In this document: positions 22,147 to 31,235 of the stretch, one piece after another
How the letters are laid out: the number at the start of each line of letters is the position of its first letter
Position numbering within the stretch: the stretch's first letter is position 1
Origin: PGZG01 sp046292765
Lineage (GTDB): Bacteria > Pseudomonadota > Gammaproteobacteria > Pseudomonadales > Alcanivoracaceae
DNA length: 64,000 nt
Assembly: GCA_046292765.1 (NCBI GenBank)
Contig: JBKBQA010000001.1
Coordinates: 1-64,000 of the forward strand
Reading direction: 5' to 3'
Made by a program: the position numbers and the translations under genes
The notes under the pieces: generated by a model
What the model was told of the DNA's origin: nothing
What the model saw: the letters and a program-made list of their open reading frames with translations, nothing else
The model's database searches: none

Positions 22147-23691
22147 ATGCAGCAACTCAACCCGTCCGAAATCAGCGAGATCATCAAGCAGCGCATCAGC
22201 AAGCTTGATACCGCAACTGAAGCCCGCACCGAGGGTACCGTCGTTTCCGTTTCCGACGGTATCGTTCGCATCCACGGTCTTGCCGACGTGATGTACGGTG
22301 AAATGATCGAGTTTGACGGCGGCATCTACGGGATGGCCCTCAACCTCGAACAGGATTCCGTTGGCGCCGTTGTTCTCGGTGACTACCTGAATATTGTCGA
22401 AGGCGCCAAAGCCAAGTGTACCGGTCGCATTCTTGAAGTTCCGGTTGGTCCGGAACTGCTCGGCCGCGTTGTTGACGCGCTGGGTAATGCGATCGATGGC
22501 AAAGGCCCGATCAACACCAAGATGACCGACGCTGTGGAGAAAGTTGCTCCTGGCGTTATCTGGCGTAAGTCCGTTGACCAGCCGGTACAGACCGGTCTGA
22601 AATCAATCGACGCCATGACCCCGGTTGGCCGCGGCCAGCGCGAGCTGATCATCGGTGACCGTCAGATTGGTAAGACCGCTATCGCGATCGACACCATCAT
22701 TAACCAGAAGAAGTCCGGTATTAAGTGTATCTACGTGGCCATCGGCCAGAAGCAATCTTCGATTGCTAACGTAGTGCGCAAGCTGGAAGAGCACGGCGCG
22801 ATGGAAAACACCATCGTCGTGGCTGCTTCCGCTTCCGAGCCGGCTTCCATGCAGTTCCTGGCACCGTTCGTTGGCTGCACCATGGGCGAGTACTTCCGTG
22901 ACCGTGGTGAAGACGCGCTGATCGTGTATGACGATCTGTCCAAGCAGGCTGTGGCTTACCGCCAGATTTCCCTGCTGCTGCGTCGTCCTCCGGGCCGTGA
23001 AGCGTATCCGGGTGACGTGTTCTATCTGCACTCCCGTCTGCTGGAGCGCGCCGCGCGAGTTTCTGCCGACTACGTTGAGAAATTCACCAACGGTGAAGTG
23101 AAAGGCCAAACCGGTTCGTTGACTGCGCTGCCGATCATCGAAACCCAGGCCGGTGACGTATCTGCATTCGTACCGACCAACGTGATCTCGATCACCGACG
23201 GTCAGATCTTCGTTGAGACCAGCCTGTTCAACTCCGGTATCCGACCGGCCATGAACGCGGGTATCTCGGTATCGCGGGTAGGTGGTGCAGCGCAGACCAA
23301 GATCGTCAAGAAGCTTGGTGGTGGTATTCGTCTGGCACTGGCCCAGTACCGCGAACTGGCGGCGTTCGCCCAGTTTGCTTCTGACCTTGACGAAGCGACC
23401 CGCTCGCAGCTGGAGCACGGCCAGCGCGTTACCGAACTGATGAAGCAAAACCAGTACGCCCCGCAGTCTGTCGCGCAGATGGGTGTGGTGCTGTACGCCG
23501 CAAACGAAGGCCATCTGAAAGATGTGGCGCTGGACAAGATCGGCAGCTTCGAAGCGGCACTGCTGTCTTATATGGACAGCGAAGAGAAAGCGTTGATGGA
23601 CAAGATCAACGAGAAGGGCGACTACAACGGCGACATCGAAGCCGGTATCAAGGCTGCCATTGAGAAGTTCAAGGCAACCCAGACCTGGTAA
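22147..23691 (+). CDS. atpA: F1Fo ATP synthase subunit alpha
   Basis: 514 residues from ATG 22147 (MQQLNPSEISEIIKQRI); an in-frame upstream start at 22132 overlaps atpH and lacks spacing to the ribosome binding site. The nucleotide-binding loop GDRQIGKTA, the ATP synthase alpha/beta signature in PAMNAGISVSRVGG, and the Arg finger region near SVSRVGG are intact. Non-catalytic nucleotide-binding subunit of the F1 hexamer. Confidence 0.98.
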   Translation: MQQLNPSEISEIIKQRISKLDTATEARTEGTVVSVSDGIVRIHGLADVMYGEMIEFDGGIYGMALNLEQDSVGAVVLGDYLNIVEGAKAKCTGRILEVPVGPELLGRVVDALGNAIDGKGPINTKMTDAVEKVAPGVIWRKSVDQPVQTGLKSIDAMTPVGRGQRELIIGDRQIGKTAIAIDTIINQKKSGIKCIYVAIGQKQSSIANVVRKLEEHGAMENTIVVAASASEPASMQFLAPFVGCTMGEYFRDRGEDALIVYDDLSKQAVAYRQISLLLRRPPGREAYPGDVFYLHSRLLERAARVSADYVEKFTNGEVKGQTGSLTALPIIETQAGDVSAFVPTNVISITDGQIFVETSLFNSGIRPAMNAGISVSRVGGAAQTKIVKKLGGGIRLALAQYRELAAFAQFASDLDEATRSQLEHGQRVTELMKQNQYAPQSVAQMGVVLYAANEGHLKDVALDKIGSFEAALLSYMDSEEKALMDKINEKGDYNGDIEAGIKAAIEKFKATQTW

Positions 23692-23720
23692 TCGACACGT
23701 TCGCTTAAGGGAGTTCCCTG

Positions 23721-24581
23721 ATGGCTGTTGGTAAAGAGATCAAGACCAAGATCGCCAGTGTCCAGAGCACGAAGAAAATTACTCGTGCGATGGAGATGGT
23801 GGCGGCCAGCAAAATGCGCAAGGCGCAGGAGCGTATGGCGGCATCCAAGCCATACGCTACCCGCATGCGTCAGGTGGTGGCGCATCTGGCCAACGCCAAC
23901 CCTGAATACAAGCATGTTTACATGCAGGATCGTCCGATCAAGAAAGTCGGCTACATCGTAGTCAGCTCCGACCGCGGCTTGTGCGGCGGCCTGAACGTCA
24001 ACCTGCTCAAGCAGGTGGTGCGCGAGTCACGCGAGTGGAGCGAGCAGGGCGTTCCGGTGGAGTACTGTCTGGTCGGCACCAAGGCGCTGAGCTTTTTCCG
24101 CTCTGTTGGCGGGAATGTTCGTGCTTCGGTAAACAATCAGGGCGATAACCCGCATCTGGCTGGCATGATCGGCTCCATCCGGGTAATGCTGGATGCTTTC
24201 GAAAAGGGTGAAATCGACCGCCTGTTCGTGGTGTACAACGAATTCGTCAACACCATGACGCAGAAGCCGACCAGCCTGCAGTTGCTGCCGCTGAAAGCAG
24301 ACGAAGAGATGAACTCCAAGTACTCCTGGGATTATCTCTACGAGCCGAATGCCCAGACCTTGATCGATGTGCTGCTGGTTCGGTTTATCGAATCTCAGGT
24401 GTATCAGGGCGTGGTTGAAAACTTTGCCTGTGAGCAGGCGGCGCGAATGGTGGCGATGAAGGCTGCTACTGACAACGCCGGCAACCTGATCAAGGACCTG
24501 CAGTTGATTTACAACAAGGCCCGTCAGGCAGCTATTACCCAGGAAATTTCCGAAATCGTTGGTGGCGCTGCAGCGGTCTAA
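23721..24581 (+). CDS. atpG: F1Fo ATP synthase subunit gamma
   Basis: 286 residues. N-terminal KEIKTKIASVQSTKKITRAM and C-terminal MKAATDNAGNLIKDLQLIYN then ARQAAITQEISEIVGGAAA form the two long helices of the rotating coiled coil inside the F1 hexamer. Middle SSDRGLCGGLN is the conserved Rossmann-like domain start. Confidence 0.98.
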   Translation: MAVGKEIKTKIASVQSTKKITRAMEMVAASKMRKAQERMAASKPYATRMRQVVAHLANANPEYKHVYMQDRPIKKVGYIVVSSDRGLCGGLNVNLLKQVVRESREWSEQGVPVEYCLVGTKALSFFRSVGGNVRASVNNQGDNPHLAGMIGSIRVMLDAFEKGEIDRLFVVYNEFVNTMTQKPTSLQLLPLKADEEMNSKYSWDYLYEPNAQTLIDVLLVRFIESQVYQGVVENFACEQAARMVAMKAATDNAGNLIKDLQLIYNKARQAAITQEISEIVGGAAAV

Positions 24582-24614
24582 CCGCGGCGCTCGGGAAACA
24601 AAGAGGAAGCAAGC

Positions 24615-26021
24615 ATGAGTAGCGGTCGTATTGTTCAGATCATCGGCGCCGTCATCGACGTAGCATTTGAGCGTGACAGCGTTCCCAAGGTGTATGACGC
24701 GCTGAATGTGGACGGTACCGAAACCGTTCTCGAAGTGCAGCAGCAGCTTGGCGACGGCATTGTCCGCACTATCGCCATGGGTTCCACCGAAGGCCTGAAG
24801 CGTGGCTTGACCGTGGCAAACACCAATCAGTCGATCATGGTGCCGGTGGGTGTTGAAACCCTCGGCCGCATCATGGACGTACTCGGTCGCCCGATCGACG
24901 AGTGTGGCCCGATCGGTGAGAAAGAGCGTGCTTCCATCCACCGTAAAGCCCCGAGCTACGCTGATCAGGCGTCTGCTACCGAGCTGCTGGAAACCGGCAT
25001 CAAGGTTATCGATCTGATCTGCCCGTTCGCCAAGGGTGGTAAGGTGGGTCTGTTCGGTGGTGCCGGTGTAGGCAAAACCGTCAACATGATGGAACTGATC
25101 AACAACATCGCCACCGAGCACTCCGGTTTGTCCGTGTTTGCCGGTGTCGGTGAGCGTACTCGTGAAGGTAACGACTTCTATCACGAGATGCAGGAAGCTG
25201 GCGTTGTAAACGTCAAGGAATTCCAGAAATCGAAAGTGGCGATGGTATACGGCCAGATGAACGAGCCGCCGGGTAACCGTCTGCGCGTGGCACTGACCGG
25301 TCTGACCATGGCTGAGAAGTTCCGTGATGAAGGCCGTGACGTTCTGCTGTTCGTCGACAACATCTACCGTTACACCCTGGCCGGTACCGAAGTATCCGCG
25401 CTGCTGGGTCGTATGCCGTCAGCGGTAGGTTACCAGCCGACTCTGGCGGAAGAGATGGGCGTTCTGCAGGAGCGTATTACCTCCACCAAGACCGGTTCGA
25501 TCACTTCCATCCAGGCGGTATACGTACCGGCGGATGACTTGACTGACCCGTCCCCGGCCACCACCTTCGCGCACCTTGATGCGACCGTGGTACTGAGCCG
25601 TGATATCGCTGCCAAGGGTATTTACCCGGCTGTTGACCCGCTGGATTCCACCAGCCGTCAGCTCGACCCGCTGGTTATCGGTGTCGAGCATTACGGCGCC
25701 GCCCGTGGCGTGCAGACCGTGCTGCAGCGTTACAAGGAACTGAAAGACATCATCGCGATCCTCGGCATGGACGAACTGTCTGAGGAAGACAAGCAGGTGG
25801 TGTCCCGCGCTCGTAAGATCGAGCGTTTCCTGTCGCAGCCGTTCCACGTTGCAGAAGTATTTACCGGCTCCCCGGGCAAGTACGTCTCGCTGAAAGAAAC
25901 CATCCGTGGTTTCCAGGGTATCCTCAGCGGTGACTACGACCATATCCCGGAGCAGGACTTCTACATGAAGGGCTCGATTGACGAGGTGCTTGAGTCGTAC
26001 AACAAGCGCTCTGCCAAGTAA
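24615..26021 (+). CDS. atpD: F1Fo ATP synthase subunit beta (catalytic)
   Basis: 468 residues. Walker A GGAGVGKTVNMMEL, catalytic Glu in GVGERTREGNDF, Walker B VLLFVDNIYRYT and the signature PAVDPLDSTS are intact. It hydrolyses or makes ATP in alternation with alpha. Note DNIYRYT where most beta subunits have DNIFRFT; these are conservative aromatic changes shared with several gammaproteobacteria. Confidence 0.98.
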   Translation: MSSGRIVQIIGAVIDVAFERDSVPKVYDALNVDGTETVLEVQQQLGDGIVRTIAMGSTEGLKRGLTVANTNQSIMVPVGVETLGRIMDVLGRPIDECGPIGEKERASIHRKAPSYADQASATELLETGIKVIDLICPFAKGGKVGLFGGAGVGKTVNMMELINNIATEHSGLSVFAGVGERTREGNDFYHEMQEAGVVNVKEFQKSKVAMVYGQMNEPPGNRLRVALTGLTMAEKFRDEGRDVLLFVDNIYRYTLAGTEVSALLGRMPSAVGYQPTLAEEMGVLQERITSTKTGSITSIQAVYVPADDLTDPSPATTFAHLDATVVLSRDIAAKGIYPAVDPLDSTSRQLDPLVIGVEHYGAARGVQTVLQRYKELKDIIAILGMDELSEEDKQVVSRARKIERFLSQPFHVAEVFTGSPGKYVSLKETIRGFQGILSGDYDHIPEQDFYMKGSIDEVLESYNKRSAK

Positions 26022-26055
26022 TCGGAATGAGCAATCTGACCCCGGGAGAAACGGG

Positions 26056-26499
26056 ATGACCGCGAGCATGCATTGTGACATCGTGAGTGCCGAGCAGCAG
26101 CTCTACTCCGGCCGAGTCGAGATGATCGTTGCTGCTGGTGTTGAGGGCGACCTCGGTATTCTGCCCGGGCACGCGCCGCTATTGACGCGGCTCAACCCGG
26201 GCCCGGTACGCATCATCAAGAAGCAGGGCGAAGAAGAGATGCTGTACTACGTGACCGGGGGCTTCCTTGAAGTTCAGCCGAACGTGGTGACGATCCTGGC
26301 CGATACCGCTGTGCGGGCAGAGGACATGGATGCGGCAGCCGCCGAAAGCGCCAAGCAGATGGCCAAGGAAGCACTTGAAGGCCAGCACTCGGAAATGGAT
26401 TATTCCCGGGCAGCGGCTCAGCTGGCCGAAGCGGTGGCTCAGCTGCGTACCATTGAACAGCTCAAAAAGAAGTACGGCGGCAGCGGAAGCCGCGGCTGA
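26056..26499 (+). CDS. atpC: F1Fo ATP synthase subunit epsilon
   Basis: 147 residues from ATG 26056, preceded by GGGAGAAACGGG. N-terminal beta-sandwich (CDIVSAEQQLYSGRVEMIVA, GDLGILPGHAPLLTRLNPGP) and C-terminal two-helix part (about 90-140) that can inhibit rotation. Last gene of the operon; a strong terminator begins 26 bp after its stop. Confidence 0.96.
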   Translation: MTASMHCDIVSAEQQLYSGRVEMIVAAGVEGDLGILPGHAPLLTRLNPGPVRIIKKQGEEEMLYYVTGGFLEVQPNVVTILADTAVRAEDMDAAAAESAKQMAKEALEGQHSEMDYSRAAAQLAEAVAQLRTIEQLKKKYGGSGSRG

Positions 26500-26524
26500 C
26501 GTATTCAGGGAAGTGCGTGCGCCG

Positions 26525-26555
26525 AAAGGGGGTAGCTGCGAAGCTACCCCCTTTT
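26525..26555 (+). terminator. Intrinsic terminator of the atp operon
   Basis: GGGGGTAGCT (26528-26537), loop GCGA, AGCTACCCCC (26542-26551), extended by AAA/TTT and followed by TTTT. It separates atpC from glmU. Confidence 0.92.
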
Positions 26556-26591
26556 GCTTTACGCTCATGGCTCACAGCAGGGACAGGACCG

Positions 26592-27953
26592 ATGACACTC
26601 GCAACCGTTATTCTCGCCGCCGGCAAGGGCACCCGGATGAAGTCTGCGCTGCCCAAGGTGCTGCATGCCATCGCCGGCAAACCAATGGTGACCCATGTGG
26701 TCGACGCCGCCCGGGCGCTACTGCCGCAGTCGATTACGGTGGTGTATGGGCATGGCGGCGAACACGTCCGCGATGTACTCAGTGGCCAAGCCCTGAACTG
26801 GGCGCTGCAAGCCGACCAGCTTGGCACGGGCCATGCCGTGGCCCAGGCCATGCCGTTTGTCAGCGAGGACATTGTGCTGATCCTTTACGGCGATGTGCCG
26901 CTGATTCAGCCAGACACCTTGCGAGACTTCGTGGCCCGGGCCAACAGCGGCACGCTGGCGCTGATGACCCTGAATCTGGATAACCCCGCCGGTTACGGCC
27001 GGATCATTCGCGATGCTGACGGCCGGGTGCAGCGCATTGTTGAGCAGAAGGATGCCAACGATGCGGAGCTGGCGGTGGACGAGATCAACACCGGTATTCT
27101 CGCCTGTCCGCGAGCGTTCCTTGCCGAGGTGTTGCCAACCCTGAAGAGTAACAATGCTCAGGGAGAATATTACCTGACTGACGTCATCGGCATGGCGGTT
27201 CAGGCCGGACTGGCCATCGACACCATGCAGCCGGCGCACGGCTGGGAAGTGGATGGGGTCAATGACCGGGTACAACTGGCGCGGCTGGAGCGTATCTATC
27301 AGCAGGTGCAAGCCGAGCGACTGATGCGCGCCGGGGTCACGGTGATGGATCCTGCCCGGCTGGATGTGCGCGGACAGATTCAATGCGGCACCGATATCCT
27401 GCTCGATATCAACACCGTGCTGATCGGCGAGGTGACGCTGGGGGATCGGGTCAGCATTGGGCCTAACTGCGTGATTCGCAATGCCCGCATCGCCGACGAC
27501 ACCGTGATCGAGGCGAATTCGGTGATCGATGGCGCGGTGATTGGTAGTGGCTGTCATGTCGGTCCTTTTGCCCGCCTCCGTCCGGGCACGGTACTGGCCG
27601 ATCAGGCGCGCATTGGCAACTTTGTAGAAACCAAGAATGCCCGGTTAGGTGAGGGCGCCAAGGCCAACCACCTGAGCTACCTCGGCGATGCCGAGATTGG
27701 CGCCCATAGCAACATTGGTGCTGGCACCATTACCTGCAACTATGATGGCGTAAATAAGTCGAAGACGCAGATCGGGGACCGCGCGTTTATCGGCTCGAAC
27801 TCGGCGCTGGTGGCGCCGGTCAGTATCGGCAACGGCGCCACGGTGGGCGCGGGCAGTGTAATAACCAGGGATGTGCCGGACGGCCAGCTTGGCGTCGGAC
27901 GCAGCAAGCAACGCAATATTGCCGGCTGGCAGCGGCCAAACAAAAGGGATTGA
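26592..27953 (+). CDS. glmU: Bifunctional UDP-GlcNAc pyrophosphorylase / GlcN-1-P acetyltransferase
   Basis: 453 residues from ATG 26592; an in-frame extension upstream runs into the atp terminator and is rejected. The N-terminal uridyltransferase starts ATVILAAGKGTRMKSALPKV (nucleotide-binding loop) and has LYGDVPLI; the C-terminal left-handed beta-helix of hexapeptide repeats (about 250-450) includes NFVETKNARLGEGAKANHLS with the acetyltransferase active site His in the family. It makes UDP-N-acetylglucosamine for peptidoglycan and LPS. Four bases before glmS, which supplies the preceding intermediate. Confidence 0.97.
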   Translation: MTLATVILAAGKGTRMKSALPKVLHAIAGKPMVTHVVDAARALLPQSITVVYGHGGEHVRDVLSGQALNWALQADQLGTGHAVAQAMPFVSEDIVLILYGDVPLIQPDTLRDFVARANSGTLALMTLNLDNPAGYGRIIRDADGRVQRIVEQKDANDAELAVDEINTGILACPRAFLAEVLPTLKSNNAQGEYYLTDVIGMAVQAGLAIDTMQPAHGWEVDGVNDRVQLARLERIYQQVQAERLMRAGVTVMDPARLDVRGQIQCGTDILLDINTVLIGEVTLGDRVSIGPNCVIRNARIADDTVIEANSVIDGAVIGSGCHVGPFARLRPGTVLADQARIGNFVETKNARLGEGAKANHLSYLGDAEIGAHSNIGAGTITCNYDGVNKSKTQIGDRAFIGSNSALVAPVSIGNGATVGAGSVITRDVPDGQLGVGRSKQRNIAGWQRPNKRD

Positions 27954-27956
27954 ACC

Positions 27957-29789
27957 ATGTGCGGGATTGTGGGCGCGGTAGCAGAGCGCAATGTTAGCCA
28001 GATTTTGATTGCCGGCCTCAAGCGGCTGGAGTACCGCGGCTATGATTCGGCCGGCCTCGCGCTTGTCGATAATGGCGCCATTACCCGGCTGCGTCGTGAG
28101 GGCAAGGTGCAGAGCCTCGAAGACGCTCTGCTTGGCAGTGGTATCAGCGGTCAGACCGGCATTGCCCACACTCGCTGGGCAACCCATGGCAAGCCGGTGG
28201 AGCGTAATGCCCATCCGCATATGTCGGGCAATGACATCGCTCTGGTGCACAACGGCATCATTGAGAACTTCCACGATCTGCGCGTCGAGCTGGAAGCGGA
28301 TGGCTACAGCTTTGATTCCGATACCGACACCGAAGTGATCGTGCACCTGATTCACCGGGCGCTTCGCAGCGGCAACGATCTTGCCGGTGCACTGCGGGCG
28401 GCGGTAGCGCGATTGCATGGCGCTTATGCGCTGGCGGTGATGACGCTGGCGGACCCCGAGCGGCTGATGGTGGTGCGCTCTGGCAGCCCACTGGTGATTG
28501 GTCTGGGTATCGGTGAAAACTTTATTGCGTCCGACCAACTGGCGCTGCTGCCGGTGACCACCCGCTTTATCTTTCTTGAAGAGGGGGATGTTGCCGAGGT
28601 GTCGCGTCAGGCGGTGTCGATCACCGATCGCAACGGCAAGGTGGTGGAGCGGCCGGTACATGAATTTGATGGCAATCACGAAGATGCCGAGAAGGGCGAG
28701 TATCGGCACTACATGCTAAAGGAAATCTTCGAGCAACCGGTGGCGGTCCAGAAAACCCTCGAAGGTCGAATTGGCAGTGAGGAGGAGCTGTTGGCCAGCT
28801 TTGGCAGCAATGCCCGCGAGTTGCTGGCTCGGGTGGAGCAGGTACAGATCGTTGCCTGTGGTACTTCCTCGCATGCCGGCATGGTGGCGCGTTACTGGAT
28901 GGAAGCACTGGCCGGGGTGGCCTGTCAGGTGGAGGTGGCGAGTGAGTTCCGTTATCGCAAGCACGTGGTGCCGGCCAACACCCTGTTCCTGACCATCTCC
29001 CAATCCGGTGAAACCGCCGATACGCTGGCGGCGCTGCGCGCCTCGCATAGCGAGAACTATCTGGCCCGGTTTGCAGTGTGCAATGTGGCCTCTTCGTCGC
29101 TGGTACGCGAATCTGAGTTGTGCTTGCTGACGCGCGCTGGCCCGGAAATTGGCGTCGCCTCGACCAAGGCATTCACCACCCAGCTGGTGGGCTTGCTGCT
29201 GCTGGTGCTGGCGACAGCCCGCGTCAAAGGCCGCCTGAGTGATGCGGATCTGGAGCGGCATACGGTGGCGTTGCGACAATTGCCGAGCCTGATGGAGCAG
29301 GTGTTGCAGCTCGATGGCCGTATCGAGGCGTTGTCGACACACTTTGTCGAGAAGCAGCACACCCTGTTCCTCGGTAGGGGCCCACAGTACCCGGTGGCAC
29401 TCGAAGGCGCTCTGAAGCTGAAAGAGATCTCCTATATTCATGCCGAGGCCTATCCTGCCGGTGAGCTCAAGCATGGCCCGCTGGCCCTCGTGGATGCGGA
29501 CATGCCGGTGGTGGTGGTGGCGCCGAACGACGAGCTGCTGGAAAAACTGAAGTCGAACCTGCAGGAAGTCAGGGCGCGTGGCGGCGAACTGTTCGTGTTT
29601 GCCGATCGTGCTGCCGGGGTGCAGGACGAAGCAGGTATTACCGTGTTAGCGATGCCGCCGGTGCCAGAGCTGTTGATCCCGATGGTCTACACAGTACCAC
29701 TGCAACTGCTGAGTTATCATGTTGCGGTGATGCGGGGCACCGATGTTGATCAGCCGCGTAATCTGGCCAAATCAGTGACGGTGGAATAA
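27957..29789 (+). CDS. glmS: Glutamine-fructose-6-phosphate aminotransferase
   Basis: 610 residues. Met is followed by Cys2, the glutaminase nucleophile (MCGIVGAVAERN), then RLEYRGYDSAG and HTRWATHG. The two SIS domains of the isomerase half contain CGTSSHAGMVARYW and SQSGETADTLAALR; the C-terminal loop ends PRNLAKSVTVE, as in active enzymes. Converts fructose-6-P and glutamine to glucosamine-6-P, the entry step for amino-sugar synthesis. In many gammaproteobacteria atp-glmU-glmS is a conserved order. GlmZ-like sRNA sites were not seen. Confidence 0.98.
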   Translation: MCGIVGAVAERNVSQILIAGLKRLEYRGYDSAGLALVDNGAITRLRREGKVQSLEDALLGSGISGQTGIAHTRWATHGKPVERNAHPHMSGNDIALVHNGIIENFHDLRVELEADGYSFDSDTDTEVIVHLIHRALRSGNDLAGALRAAVARLHGAYALAVMTLADPERLMVVRSGSPLVIGLGIGENFIASDQLALLPVTTRFIFLEEGDVAEVSRQAVSITDRNGKVVERPVHEFDGNHEDAEKGEYRHYMLKEIFEQPVAVQKTLEGRIGSEEELLASFGSNARELLARVEQVQIVACGTSSHAGMVARYWMEALAGVACQVEVASEFRYRKHVVPANTLFLTISQSGETADTLAALRASHSENYLARFAVCNVASSSLVRESELCLLTRAGPEIGVASTKAFTTQLVGLLLLVLATARVKGRLSDADLERHTVALRQLPSLMEQVLQLDGRIEALSTHFVEKQHTLFLGRGPQYPVALEGALKLKEISYIHAEAYPAGELKHGPLALVDADMPVVVVAPNDELLEKLKSNLQEVRARGGELFVFADRAAGVQDEAGITVLAMPPVPELLIPMVYTVPLQLLSYHVAVMRGTDVDQPRNLAKSVTVE

Positions 29790-29840
29790 CGCCAGCGTCT
29801 GACGGGCAATTCGCCCTGATCTGCGAGAGAGGAGGAGCCC

Positions 29841-31205
29841 ATGGTCAGTGATGTGCTGATGGCCGGTTTGCCGGTGGCCCTTCGTGAGGGTGATCAGGAC
29901 AGCGTCCAGCGACTGATCGCCGAATTCAATCCGGCGGACATCGCCGATCTGATCAAAGCCCTGACAGATCAGGCCCTCGATATTCCGCTGCTGATGTCGC
30001 TGGATCTGGAGCGTCGGGCGGAAACTTTCGGCTATCTGCCGATTGCCTTCCAGGTTGATATGGCGGCCCGGTTGTCAACGCCGGCGCTGGCGGAGCTGGT
30101 TACCGAGATGCCCTCGGACGAGCGAGCCGATCTGGTCAAGCAGCTCGACGAAAGCGTGCGGCACACGCTGTTCAAGCGCCTTGCCCGCGAAGAGCGCGAG
30201 GATTTGCGGCGGTTGGCCAGTTACAAGGAAGGTAGTGCCGGCGCCATCATGACGTCGGACTACGCCAGCATTCCTTCCGGCACCAGGGTGTCTGAAGCGC
30301 TCGACATTCTGCGTAACACGGCCCCGGACAAGGAAACCATCTACCAGTGCTATGTCGTCGACGCAGACCATCGCCTGCTTGGTACCGTGTCGCTGAAGGA
30401 GCTGATTCTGGCGCCGGCACACCAGCTTGTTGACGCGCTGATGTTGCGCGATATTGTCTGTGCTGACGTTGACGCCGCCCAGGAAGAAGTGGCGAAACTG
30501 ATTTCCCGTTACGATCTTCTCGCGCTGCCGATCGTTAATCATGACGAGAAGATGGTGGGTATTGTTACCTACGATGATGCCATGGACGTGGCCGAAGCCG
30601 AGGCCACCGAAGACATTCACAAGAGCGCGACGGTGGGTCGGCTTGAGACCAACCTGCGGGACGCCAGCATCAACGAGCTGTATCGCAAACGGGTTGGCTG
30701 GCTGGTGGTGCTGGTGTTTGCGAATATTTTTACCGGCGCTGGCATTGCCTTCTTCGAGGATGTTATCGCCGCCAATCTGGCGCTGCTGTTTTTCCTGCCG
30801 TTGCTGGTGGCAAGTGCCGGCAATGCCGGCGCCCAGTCTGCGACGCTGATGGTGCGGGGGCTTGCTACTGGCGATGTATCGGGGCGTGACTGGCTGAGGT
30901 TGCTCGGCCGCGAGATTCTGGTGGCCGGCGCACTCGGAATTACCATGGCCGTGGCGGTGATGGCGGTGGGCTATATTCGCGCCGGCTATGACATCGCTCT
31001 GGTGGTGGCAATGACCATGGTGCTGGTGGTGATGGCCGGTAGCCTGATCGGCATGGTGCTGCCATTTGCGCTGGTGCGTTTCAGGTTCGATCCAGCCACG
31101 GCGAGTACGCCATTGATTACCACCATCGCCGATGTCAGTGGCGTACTGATCTATTTCGCTATCGCGGCGTCGGTGCTGTCGATCGCGCTGGAAATTCCTG
31201 TGTAG
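29841..31205 (+). CDS. mgtE: Mg2+ transporter MgtE
   Basis: 454 residues. The layout is that of MgtE: an N-terminal superhelical domain (about 1-130, with FNPADIADLIKAL and MPSDERADLVKQL), two CBS domains (about 135-255), a connecting helix, and five C-terminal membrane helices (about 285-450) with the pore motif ASAGNAGAQSATLMVRGLA. Cytoplasmic Mg binding to N and CBS domains closes the channel. Preceded by GAGAGAGGAGGAG. Encoded alone, 50 bp after glmS. Confidence 0.95.
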   Translation: MVSDVLMAGLPVALREGDQDSVQRLIAEFNPADIADLIKALTDQALDIPLLMSLDLERRAETFGYLPIAFQVDMAARLSTPALAELVTEMPSDERADLVKQLDESVRHTLFKRLAREEREDLRRLASYKEGSAGAIMTSDYASIPSGTRVSEALDILRNTAPDKETIYQCYVVDADHRLLGTVSLKELILAPAHQLVDALMLRDIVCADVDAAQEEVAKLISRYDLLALPIVNHDEKMVGIVTYDDAMDVAEAEATEDIHKSATVGRLETNLRDASINELYRKRVGWLVVLVFANIFTGAGIAFFEDVIAANLALLFFLPLLVASAGNAGAQSATLMVRGLATGDVSGRDWLRLLGREILVAGALGITMAVAVMAVGYIRAGYDIALVVAMTMVLVVMAGSLIGMVLPFALVRFRFDPATASTPLITTIADVSGVLIYFAIAASVLSIALEIPV

Positions 31206-31235
31206 CAGCGGCATCCTTGCCACTCCTACACGGGG

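Noticed and set aside
29790..29815. Terminator after glmS (GGGC AATTC GCCC)
   Set aside because: Short stem without a T run; not convincing.
30075..31223. 382-codon reverse frame opposite mgtE
   Set aside because: Shadow of mgtE; no domain-like sequence.
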